From CAZVFX01 sp964626565 (GTDB lineage: Bacteria > Myxococcota_A > UBA9042 > CAIXZC01): a stretch of DNA of 11,876 nucleotides. Below are positions 1-7,731 of this stretch, piece after piece. The stretch is taken from the NCBI GenBank assembly GCA_964626565.1, contig CAZVFX010000173.1, forward strand, positions 1-11,876, read 5' to 3'. Within the stretch, counting starts at the first letter, position 1. Every line of letters starts with the position of its first letter. Under the pieces are notes generated by a model. The model saw only the letters and a program-made list of their open reading frames with translations. It was not told where the DNA came from and did not search any database. Position numbers and translations under genes: made by a program.

Positions 1-67
1 AAATGTTTTGGCATTGAGAGCCGGATTAGCAGTTCGCATGGATAACCTCCGTCGGATGCACAATATA

Positions 68-136
68 GTAGCTATGCCGGACGCGTCAATGCCCGCCACC
101 AACAACACTGCGGCCGCACCCCGCCCACCCGGGCGG
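68..136. repeat. Palindromic intergenic repeat, copy A
   Basis: A GTAGCT start, then CACCAACAACACTGCGGCC, then a CCCGCCC...GGGCGG hairpin. The same layout recurs at 1893-1951 (copy B) and 6540-6597 (copy C), where the shared core is AACACCGCGGCCACACCCCG followed by a GC-rich inverted repeat. It is seen in three intergenic regions. It resembles REP-type interspersed palindromes in general form. Only the 3' part of the longer composite repeat is present here. Confidence 0.6.
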
Positions 137-200
137 CAGGCCCACTTCTCATTGCACTCAATGAGAGCATGCTCTATCCTGACCGAGCCGATGGCGGCCC

Positions 201-208
201 GAAGGAGG
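201..208 (+). promoter_or_regulatory. Shine-Dalgarno site of the BASS transporter gene
   Basis: GAAGGAGG ends five bases before the ATG at 214, a near-perfect anti-SD match, and fixes this start. A weak sigma70-like pair lies upstream: TTGCAC at 152-157, 17 bp, TATCCT at 175-180. It is too degenerate to call with confidence. Confidence 0.7.
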
Positions 209-213
209 ATTAA

Positions 214-1656
214 ATGTTTACCCGCACCGTATGGCGCACCCTGGTCCCGGCGTTGCTGCTCGTCACCCTGGTCGGGACCGTTCAAGAAGCCCGCGCAGAC
301 GTGCCAGTACTGTCCGGCGAGGAGATGTACCAGCATCTACTGAATGCGGCAAAAGACGAAAACGGAGATTTGTTCCAGCAATTAGCGGCTGTGGACCTCT
401 CCCGGCAGCAGGCACTTTTTCCACCGGAGTCGATAACCTTCGACGGTTACCTCCGGAAACTCGAGGTGCCCACCGGCAAGCCGGGCGAGAGCCGCGATTT
501 CTACTTCGTCCGCGCAATGTCCGGAGAGATTTACGCAGTTGATCTTCCAAAGGCCCCCGCGGCACTCGAAGCCGGCGGCGACTCTCCTTACGCCGGACTT
601 GCCGGCGTAGTGGGCAAGAAAACCCGGTTCAAGGCGATGAAACACGAGTGGGTGGAGGGCGACAAACTCGGTGGAGTGGCCCACCACCTCATCGTCCTGG
701 AGGCCAAGCCCGAACGCCTGCTTCTGGACCGACTCTTCTTCATCGCCATCGTCATTCTCCTCTTCCTGACGATGGTGGGGATGGGACTTACCCTTACGCC
801 CAAAGACTTCGCGCTGGTGTTTCAAAAGCCCCAGGGCATGCTGGTAGGCCCCTTATGCCAGTTCGGTCTGCTGCCTCTGCTGGCCATGGCATTGGGAAGG
901 GCCTTCGGTTTTTACGAGACGTACCCATTCATCTTCCTCGGACTCATCCTGGTTGCTTCCAGCCCGGGCGGTGTCACGTCCAACCTCATGACCTATTTCG
1001 GGAAGGGCGACGTCGCGCTGTCCGTGTCTTTGACCGCAGTCTGCACGGTCCTGGCGCTCTTCTTCACGCCTGTCTTGTTGCAGGCCTACGGCTCCAACAT
1101 CCCCGACTTCTCCATTCCGGTGATGGAGGTATTCAAGACCATGCTGGTGCTGGTCGTGGTCCCTCTCTTCGTCGGTATGCTCCTGCGCTGGAAGGCAGAG
1201 GGTTTCGCCCGCCGGGCCGAGAAGACCTTTGCGCTTATCGGCATATTCGCACTGCTCTTCCTTATCGTGGTTGGTATCTGGTCCAACCTGGACAAGTTCG
1301 CGGACACCGACCGTTACGGAGTCCTTTTCTACTCCGTAATCTTCCTGCTCACCTTAGCCGGCATGGTCGCGGCTGCGGTGGTTGCCAAAGTGCTGCGGGT
1401 CAAGAACTACCAGGTGCGAGCCATTTCCCTAGAATGCGGCCTGCGCAACGCATCTCTGGCCATGACAATCGCACTGCTACTGCAGGATCAGATGGGAGAT
1501 TTCTACTCCTCCATGTTCTTCACCTCAGGGATCTTCGGCCTGTGGATGTACGTCGCGGGACTTCTAACCATCTTCCTCTTCCCCAAACTCCTCCCCCTCT
1601 CCAAAGAGGAGCTGGCCTTACACCAGCAAGCCCGGTCCTCAAAGTCTGAGGGGTAG
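214..1656 (+). CDS. Bile acid:sodium symporter (BASS) family transporter with exported N-terminal extension
   Basis: Predicted 480-residue inner-membrane protein. Residues 1-28 form a signal peptide (hydrophobic core, then ARA before Asp29). Residues 29-170 are a soluble, presumably periplasmic region with no motif I recognise. Residues 171-460 are a BASS-type membrane core with about nine or ten hydrophobic segments. Two family hallmarks are visible: SSPGGVTSN at 249-257 and ECGLRNA at 407-413. These correspond to the two discontinuous-helix crossover regions that bind Na+ in BASS proteins, so Na+-coupled uptake of an organic anion is expected; the substrate cannot be told from sequence. Most bacterial BASS proteins are about 300-330 residues with no such extension, so the front part is unusual. 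The ATG at 214 has a strong SD. The gene stands alone, with palindromic repeats on both sides. Confidence 0.9.
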   Translation: MFTRTVWRTLVPALLLVTLVGTVQEARADVPVLSGEEMYQHLLNAAKDENGDLFQQLAAVDLSRQQALFPPESITFDGYLRKLEVPTGKPGESRDFYFVRAMSGEIYAVDLPKAPAALEAGGDSPYAGLAGVVGKKTRFKAMKHEWVEGDKLGGVAHHLIVLEAKPERLLLDRLFFIAIVILLFLTMVGMGLTLTPKDFALVFQKPQGMLVGPLCQFGLLPLLAMALGRAFGFYETYPFIFLGLILVASSPGGVTSNLMTYFGKGDVALSVSLTAVCTVLALFFTPVLLQAYGSNIPDFSIPVMEVFKTMLVLVVVPLFVGMLLRWKAEGFARRAEKTFALIGIFALLFLIVVGIWSNLDKFADTDRYGVLFYSVIFLLTLAGMVAAAVVAKVLRVKNYQVRAISLECGLRNASLAMTIALLLQDQMGDFYSSMFFTSGIFGLWMYVAGLLTIFLFPKLLPLSKEELALHQQARSSKSEG

Positions 1657-1657
1657 A

Positions 1658-1951
1658 CAGTGCGCACAGGCCTTCAGCCTGTGGTGATGACAGGCCTTTA
1701 GCCTGTCCCCGCGCCAACGGCGCACCAAGAACCATGTCGACAGACCTCGCATGCTCGGGAATGTTCTCCCGCCCGCACCAGGGCGGAAATCGTTCTGCAT
1801 CGGCCGGAGTGGTGGCGGAATAAGTCGCCTTCTCCCTCGGGAGAAGTGTCCGAGAACGAGACCCAAGAGGGCTCGTACGAGGACGAAGAGGGGGTAGCTT
1901 GTCGCTTACCAACGTCAACACCGCGGCCACACCCCGCCCCGCCGGGCGAGC
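1658..1951. repeat. Composite palindromic intergenic repeat, copy B
   Basis: Fills most of the 413-bp gap between the transporter and the lipoprotein gene. Its first 79 bases (1658-1736) are identical to 6086-6164. They hold two hairpins: CACAGGC-CTTCA-GCCTGTG (1665-1683) and GACAGGC-CTTTA-GCCTGTC (1689-1707). These differ by a compensated pair at the stem end, so the structure is conserved. The middle (about 1737-1823) matches 6379-6470 closely, including the CGCCC-GCACCA-GGGCG hairpin. The end (1893-1951) matches copies A and C. It probably acts downstream of the transporter gene as a transcription or mRNA end; its origin (for example REP elements mobilised by a distant transposase) is inference. 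No gene is supported here. Confidence 0.7.
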
Positions 1952-2055
1952 GTCAGCGGGCAACAGCCGCCCCCAGCGAAACCCTTGCCCTTCCGCGACC
2001 CTTCCAGCTATCATTCCTTCCGGCTGGAGCAAGAAAACCCCAGTCAGCATGACTT

Positions 2056-2062
2056 CCGGAGG
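2056..2062 (+). promoter_or_regulatory. Ribosome binding site deciding the lipoprotein start
   Basis: CCGGAGG lies seven bases before the ATG at 2070. This ATG is followed directly by a lipoprotein signal. The same frame is open back to 1899, but that part lies in an intergenic repeat and would put about 57 unrelated residues ahead of the signal sequence. Confidence 0.6.
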
Positions 2063-2069
2063 CCGCAAC

Positions 2070-4585
2070 ATGAATTCACTGCGATGGGTCTTCCCATTAT
2101 ACCTTCTAATCGTACTGGGCTGCGGCACCGAGGCAGCCACGGTCACGGCCGACAAGGTCGGCGCAGAGGACCAACAAACCGCCGACGTCATCGCCGAGAC
2201 CTCCCTTCCGGAAACCGTCGTCTTTCCGGAAACGGTGGCGCCGGAGACCTCGCCGGAGGACATCCCGGCAGCAGACCAGGCCGACGACGACGTCGGCCCG
2301 CAACCGGCCTGCGACCCGGGCGAGGGATGCTTCCTGGACGAATGTCAGGAAAACGCGGACTGCCTGTCCGGCTGGTGCATCGAGCACATGGGCCAGAAAG
2401 TATGCACCAGCACCTGCCAGGAGGAATGTCCCCAGGGGTGGATGTGCAGTCAGGTGGGAGCGAGCGACCCGGACGTTGTCTTCATCTGTGTCTCCGACTT
2501 CGCCAACCTGTGCCGGCCGTGCAACGAAGCCGCAGATTGCGCAGGAACGACCGGCTCCGAGGATGCGTGCGTCAGTTATGGGGAAGGGGGAAACTTCTGC
2601 GGCGGCGCCTGTGACAGTTCCCTTGGAGAGGGTAAAGAATGTCCGTGGGGATTCGCGTGCCAGACCGCAACCACCGTGGACGGCATCGAGCTTGAACAGT
2701 GTGTGGCCGAAACCGGGCTTTGTCCTTGCACCAAGACCGCGGTGGAATTGGGGCTGTTTACCCACTGCCAGCTCAGCAACGAATTCGGCGCGTGCCAGGG
2801 CAAAAGGGTGTGCACGGAAGAGGGACTGTCCGACTGCGACGCGCTGGAACCGGCAGGGGAGGTCTGCAACGCCCTTGATGATAACTGCAACGGCCTGGTG
2901 GACGAGGTGGACCTGGTGGAAGGGACTCCGGTTTGCGACGACGGCAACGACTGCACCCTGGACACCTGTCAAGGCGGGGAAGGCTGTCAATATGAACAGC
3001 TTGACGGTGGTGAATGCCTGGACGGCGACGCCTGCACCATCGGCGACCATTGCGAAGCCGGCGATTGCGTCGGCCAGCCCATAAGCTGTGACGACGGTGA
3101 CGTTTGCACCGATGACCTGTGCGACGGCCTGGGCGGCTGCGCGGCCGAGTACAATTCCGCCCCCTGCGACGACCAGGACCCATGCACCGTGAACGACACC
3201 TGCGACCAGGGTGAGTGCACCGGCTTTGCCGTGGACTGCGACTGCAACGTCGACACCGACTGCCTGCCGTTGGAAGACGGCGACCTGTGCAACGGCACCC
3301 TCGTGTGCGACACCACCAAACTGCCCTTCCTCTGCCAGACGGACCCTGAAACGGTGGCGGCGTGTCCGGCCCCCGAAGCCGGCCCCGATGCGATCTGCCT
3401 GCAGCCCGCGTGCGACCCTTCCACCGGCGAGTGCTCCCTCGTGCCCGATCACGAAGGTTTCGCGTGCGAAGACGGCGACCTGTGCACCATCGGTGACAAA
3501 TGTGTTGCCGGCGTGTGCGAACCCGGCGTCGCCCTGAACTGCAACGACGGCAACGGCTGCACCGACGACTCCTGTGACTCGCTGGTCGGCTGCGTGCAAA
3601 CCGATAACGTCGACCCGTGCGAAGATGGCAACGTCTGCACCACCGGTGACACCTGTGCGGAAGGTGTGTGTGTTTCGGGCGATCCGCTGGTGTGTGATGA
3701 TGCGAACGTTTGTAACGGCGAGGAATCCTGTGACGTCGCCACGGGCTGCAAGCCGGGGCAACCGCTCCAGTGCGGCGACGCAGACCCCTGCAACGGGGTC
3801 GAAGTGTGCGACCCGCTGGATGGCTGCGTCGCCAACGATCCCGTGACTTGTGACGACGGCAATCCGTGCAACGGCCTGGAGGTTTGCGCTCCCGGCTTCG
3901 GCTGCCTTCCCGGTGAGCCCGTTGTGTGCGAGGACGACGGCGACGTCTGCACCGACACATACTGCGACCCGGACTCCGGGTGCGTAACGGTGCTCAACAG
4001 CGCCCCGTGTGACGATAACGACATTTGCACCACCGGCGACCACTGCGAGCTGGGCCTGTGCGTCGCCGTAAGCGTCATGACCTGCGACGACAACAACGAC
4101 TGCACCGACGATTCGTGCAACCCCGTGACCGGCTGTGTCTTTGGCACCAACACCCTGCCTTGCGATGACGCTAATGCTTGTACCACCGGGGATGTGTGCG
4201 GCAGCGGCGTGTGCGCCGGCGTCGATACTTCGACGGTCGACTGCGACGATGAAAACATCTGCACCGACGATTCGTGCGAACCGGGGGTAGGGTGTGTCAA
4301 CGCCGACAACGCCATCGCCTGCGAGGACGGCGATGCGTGCACCTTTGGCGACGCCTGCCAAGGCGGAGCGTGTGCCCCGGGCGAATTGCTGGATTGTGAT
4401 GACGGCCAGTTCTGCAACGGCGTTGAGATTTGCGCCTTCGCAACCGGTTGCGAGGATGGTGCCCCGCCTTCCGTGGATGACGAAGTGGACTGTACGGTGG
4501 ACGTCTGCGACGAGGTGAACGACGTGGTGACTCACACCGCCGTGGACTCTTTGTGCGATGACGACCAGTTCTGCAACGGCGTCGA
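2070..4585 (+). CDS. Giant Cys-rich surface lipoprotein, N-terminal part (interrupted by scaffold gap)
   Basis: About 838 residues up to the N gap. Residues 1-18 form a lipoprotein signal with lipobox VLGC (Cys18). An acidic, Pro/Thr/Glu-rich linker follows to about 80. A Cys-rich region (81-260) precedes CNALDDNCNGLVDE (266-279), the acidic motif typical of MopE-like putative metal-binding repeats. From about 285 to the gap runs a long series of short repeats of the form CDDGNxCTxDxCxxxxGC. Their pattern resembles the Dictyostelium CTDC repeat and is very rich in Asp and Cys. Expected to be exported, lipid-anchored (Gly at +2 suggests outer membrane), disulfide-bonded and probably Ca2+-binding; the last point is inference from acidic loops. 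Such proteins are often mis-named by automatic pipelines. The open frame continues after the gap (see 4686-6058). No enzymatic motif is seen. Confidence 0.85.
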
Positions 4586-5179
4586 NNNNNNNNNNNNNNN
4601 NNNNNNNNNNNNNNNNNNNNNNNNNNNNNNNNNNNNNNNNNNNNNNNNNNNNNNNNNNNNNNNNNNNNNNNNNNNNNNNNNNNNNCTCACACCGCCGTGG
4701 ACTCTTTGTGCGATGACGACCAGTTCTGCAACGGCGTCGAGACTTGCGACGTGGACGACGGCTGTCAGCCGGGTATTGCACCGGTAGTCGATGACGAGGT
4801 TGATTGCACTCAAGATGATTGCGACGAGGTGAACGACCTGGTGACCCACGTCGCCAAGGACTCACTGTGCGACGACGACCAGTTCTGCAACGGCGTCGAA
4901 ACCTGCGACGTGGACGACGACTGTCAGCCGGGTATTGCACCACCGGTAGACGACGAGGTCGATTGCACTCAAGATGACTGCGACGAGGTGAACGACCAGG
5001 TGACTCACATCGCCAAGGACTCGCTTTGTGACGACGACCAGTTCTGCAACGGCGTCGAAACCTGCGATGCGGATGACGGCTGTCTTCCCGGCGATCCGCC
5101 GCCGGTGGACGACGGCGACCCGTGCACCGTCGACACGTGCGATGAGGATTTGGACGAGATAGTGCACACCACAGTCCAG
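4395..5179 (+). repeat. 159-bp (53-residue) in-frame tandem repeats in the lipoprotein gene
   Basis: Cys codons of the CDD(G/D)QFCNGV motif lie at 4395 and 4554 before the gap and at 4709, 4868 and 5027 after it. Each spacing on either side of the gap is exactly 159 bp. Each unit reads roughly DDDQFCNGVETC, an acidic stretch, VDDEVDCTxDxCDEVND, then THxAxDSLC. The units at 4709 and 4868 are nearly identical at DNA level, which explains why assembly failed here. True copy number is unknown. Confidence 0.9.
4586..4685. other. Assembly gap (100 N) inside the repeat region
   Basis: Exactly 100 N, the usual placeholder for a gap of unknown size. The 55 bases before it (4531-4585) are identical to the 55 bases after it (4686-4740). 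The frame change across the N run is an artefact of the arbitrary length. Overlaying the two 55-bp copies restores one continuous reading frame. Confidence 0.95.
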
Positions 5180-6058
5180 TCCAATCAATACAGCTTCGGC
5201 ACCTGCGGGAAGACCGGGCACACCGGCCCCGGGCAGGGCCAGTGTGACGCCGCGTATGCCGGCACCAGCCTCGCCGGTCAAGTGAATGTCAGCGCGGGAA
5301 TTCAGGTTTGGACTGTCCCTCAGTCGGGCCTCTATGACGTTCAGGCCATCGGTGCGGGCGGCGGCTTGGGCAAGAACCATGCGACCAATTATTACTCCAA
5401 CGGCGTGCCTGGGAAGGGGGCTCGGATCTTCGGCAAGATCTTCCTGAATCAGGGTGACGTCTTGCACATTCTGGTCGGGCAGAGGGGTTCCGAGGCGCTG
5501 GGATACTGGCAGAAGGGAGGCGGTGGCGGCGGCGGGTCTTTTGTCGCCCGGGCTGACGGCACAGCCCTGTTGGTTGCAGGCGGCGGTGGCGGGGCCGGGC
5601 GTTACGACGGCATGAACGGCGGTAACGGCGTGACGGCTGAAAACGGTACTGCAGGCGGCGGTTCCGGCGCCGCGGGAGGTACCGGTGGCAGCGGCGGGGC
5701 AGTCCCCGGCTGCGGTTACGGCGGCAATTCGGGCGCGGGTTTCACGGGCGACGGCAAAAGCGACTGCAACAACTCGTACTACGCCAAATCCTTCACCAAC
5801 GGCGGTGCAGGGTCGGACTGGTCCCACTGCTGGAGCGACGGCAACGCGGGCGGTTTTGGCGGTGGCGGCGGCTCCGGCCCACACGGCGGCTCAGGCGGCG
5901 GCGGCTACTCCGGCGGCGGCGGCGGGGGTGACCACAACTGCGGCGATTCCGGCGGCGGTGGCGGCGGCGGATCCTACAACTCCGGCCAGGACCAGGACAA
6001 CCAATCCGGCCACCAAAGCGGCCACGGCAGCGTCACCATCGGCATCGGCTGTAATTGA
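4686..6058 (+). CDS. Giant Cys-rich surface lipoprotein, C-terminal part with ALK/LTK-like glycine-rich domain
   Basis: Continuation of the gene starting at 2070; no start codon is needed here. If the 55-bp flanks are merged, the whole protein is 1277 residues. First come the 53-residue acidic Cys repeats (to about 5179). From about 5183 to the stop (merged residues 987-1277) there is a domain opening with FGTCGKTGHTGPGQGQC and AAYAGT. It continues with [67 protein letters not shown] and GGGGYSGGGGGG. Order and motifs parallel the glycine-rich domain of human ALK ([67 protein letters not shown]), as I recall that sequence. It is a folded poly-Gly-helix type domain rather than simple low complexity. 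Likely an exposed binding module; the ligand is unknown. Extra Cys residues near the end may form disulfides. Confidence 0.85.
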
Positions 6059-6085
6059 TCCCATCCTCGCCGGGAGACGGGCAGT

Positions 6086-6597
6086 CAGTGCGCACAGGCC
6101 TTCAGCCTGTGGTGATGACAGGCCTTTAGCCTGTCCCCGCGCCAACGGCGCACCAAGAACCATGCCGCACAACCTCGCAAGCTCGGGAATGTCCTCCGGC
6201 CCTTCCGGGCCGCCCCGAGACACCCAAATCCAGATCAGCCCTGAAGGGGCGAGGCGGCACAGCGAAGGGCGTGAGCCCTGGACATCGGATCATCCAATAC
6301 CGTTTGACCCACCTGGGCACCGGCACCGACCTCCTTACTGCGGCCTCACACCCGGCCCTCGGGCCGGCTGAGAATCAGATGCCGCACAACCTCGCAAGCT
6401 CGGGAATGTCCCCCCGGCCCGCACCAGGGCGGAAATCATGCAACATCGGCTGGAGTGGTGGCGGAATAAGCGGTCCGTTCCCGCTGGGAAAGGTGTCCTG
6501 GGATACCAGCCTTCGACTGGTTCCCAGGACGGAAAGGGGTTAGCTTGCTCGCCCCCCACCAAAAACACCGCGGCCACACCCCGCCCTACGGGCGGCC
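6086..6597. repeat. Composite palindromic intergenic repeat, copy C, with internal insertion
   Basis: Occupies nearly all of the 527 bp between the lipoprotein and the first ParB-like gene. 6086-6164 is identical to 1658-1736 (two ACAGGC/GCCTGT hairpins at 6093-6111 and 6117-6135). A 33-base sequence at 6162-6194 (starting ATGCCGCACAACCTCGCAAG) recurs at 6379-6411. The 184 bases between these copies hold other hairpins, among them CGGCCC-TTCC-GGGCCG, AGGGC-GTGA-GCCCT and CCGGCCC-TC-GGGCCGG. After 6411 the sequence follows copy B again and ends in the copy A/C core (6540-6597). No gene is supported here. The element overlaps the last codons of the minus-strand ParB-like gene. Confidence 0.7.
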
Positions 6598-7494
6598 CCC
6601 CCCACCAAGCTGCTCAACCAGCAGCAACAACTCCCGAAGCTCCTTCTCAAGCTTCGCACGCTCTTCCTCCGGAAGAGTATCATCGAAAGAGAGCTTTCGA
6701 ACGTGCACCTCAACCCTGCCGTCACGCTTCTTGCGACAGGCAAAAACACTCCCAGTCAGCGACTGGGCCCTCGGCACCGCAGCCTTCAGCGCGCGATCCA
6801 GCTCCCCATAGCTGGCGTCACGCTCAGCGATCCACCCGATCCAGTGACCGACATCGCAGTCTGCGCACTTGTCCGCATGCTGCATCAGCCGTACAGCATG
6901 GGTCGGAGGCACACTGCCGTCAGCAACAGCAGCCTGCAACTCAGGTGAAAAAGTCGTCAGCTTACGCAGGCGCTGAAGCTGACGCTCCCCGACCCCGAAC
7001 ATCTTCCCAATCGCCCGGTTCGTCATCCCCAACTGCGCCAGGCGCGCGATCGCGTACGCACGATCAACTACTGTATAGGTCTGCCTCGCCTCGTTCTCCA
7101 AAATCGATACCTTGACCGCATCCACCTCAGAGTTAAGGTCGTCCCTCACCAACGCGGCGCACCTCTTCCACCCCAACTTCTTCAACGCAGCCAACCTGCG
7201 GAAACCACACACCACCTGCATCCTGCCATCATGCCTCAAGCGCAGCACAACCGGCACCTGAAGACCGTTGTCCGCGATGCTGTCCGCCAGTTCATCAACC
7301 TTCAGCTCCGTCCGAAAACGGAATGTCGTATCGGCAATGTCGATATCCTTCAGCGGCACCGCCCTGACCTCTTGATCAACCGTCGGCAGTGGATCCACCT
7401 CCCCCCGCTTCTCCCCACCCTTTCCGCCCCGCACCAAGGTCGGCTGACTGCGGCCGCGACTCGCTGCCACACCTCTCATAGTTGCCTCTGTCAT
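6586..7494 (-). CDS. ParB-like protein 1 (ParB/RepB/Spo0J family)
   Basis: 302 residues. Residues about 43-135 form a ParB/Srx-type domain with GFRRLAA (97-103), the nucleotide-binding box in place of the GERRxxA of chromosomal ParB, and ENEARQ (133-138), matching the ENxxR box. Residues about 155-180 (MTNRAIGKMFGVGERQLQRL) look like the helix-turn-helix. A charged C-terminal helix (275-296) may dimerise. Start ATG at 7492-7494 has GGAGAAAG a few bases upstream. It is a paralogue of the gene at 8093-8992: shared LENEARQTY, DRAYA, VGERQxQRL, RLMQ. No ParA is adjacent, so plasmid or chromosome partitioning is doubtful; a DNA-binding regulator is equally possible. Compared with the paralogue, which ends at LERL, this one runs on six residues (GGGGRP) into the palindromic repeat. 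The G8 run there (6596-6603) could be an indel site. Confidence 0.85.
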   Translation of the reverse strand: MTEATMRGVAASRGRSQPTLVRGGKGGEKRGEVDPLPTVDQEVRAVPLKDIDIADTTFRFRTELKVDELADSIADNGLQVPVVLRLRHDGRMQVVCGFRRLAALKKLGWKRCAALVRDDLNSEVDAVKVSILENEARQTYTVVDRAYAIARLAQLGMTNRAIGKMFGVGERQLQRLRKLTTFSPELQAAVADGSVPPTHAVRLMQHADKCADCDVGHWIGWIAERDASYGELDRALKAAVPRAQSLTGSVFACRKKRDGRVEVHVRKLSFDDTLPEEERAKLEKELRELLLLVEQLGGGGRP

Positions 7495-7520
7495 CGTCTT
7501 TCTCCGGTCTTGTCCCCAAC

Positions 7521-7529
7521 TCTACAGTG
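7521..7529. repeat. Short match to the repeat-array motif upstream of ParB-like gene 1
   Basis: TCTACAGTG, the end of the motif CGGCAAATGTGATCTACAGTG found in the 149-bp repeats, also occurs about 30 bp upstream of the ATG at 7494. A nine-base match can be chance, but its place just before this gene makes it worth recording. Confidence 0.3.
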
Positions 7530-7674
7530 AACGAATCGGGAGAACAGGCAACCGTTCCCTTCCGCCGCGCCGCCTCGTAGCTTCCGCATGCCTCCGGATT
7601 CCCCTTGCTAACGAGAGGGCCTCCAAGTCCCGATGCTCGACGACAAAGCCCACCGGCGGAGCGCCAGATTCAAC

Positions 7675-7693
7675 ATTCCCCACATAGGGGAAT
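7675..7693. other. Hairpin between ParB-like gene 1 and the repeat array
   Basis: ATTCCCC-ACATA-GGGGAAT, a perfect 7-bp stem with 5-base loop. No T tract follows on either strand, so a standard intrinsic terminator is not supported. It could be a site for a dimeric protein or an RNA hairpin. The rest of 7530-7731 shows nothing gene-like. Confidence 0.4.
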
Positions 7694-7731
7694 CCCCCAT
7701 GCCCGAATCAGGGTTTTACTGATAGATGCCT

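Noticed and set aside
8..343. Small plus-strand frame at the window start
   Set aside because: It overlaps the well-supported transporter gene in another frame, crosses a palindromic repeat and lacks a ribosome binding site.
1899..2069. Extended TTG start for the lipoprotein, adding about 57 residues
   Set aside because: The added part lies in a palindromic repeat, and the ATG at 2070 has a ribosome binding site and starts a lipoprotein signal.
2106..4943. Very long antisense open frame across the Cys-rich lipoprotein gene
   Set aside because: It is a shadow of the repetitive GC-rich coding strand: no signal, no start context, and Cys/Asp codon repeats mirror into Ala/Val/Arg runs.
5510..6010. 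Simple low-complexity or PE-PGRS-like glycine tract
   Set aside because: The glycine runs alternate with conserved non-Gly motifs in the same order as the ALK glycine-rich domain, preceded by its TCG...QC...AAY segment.
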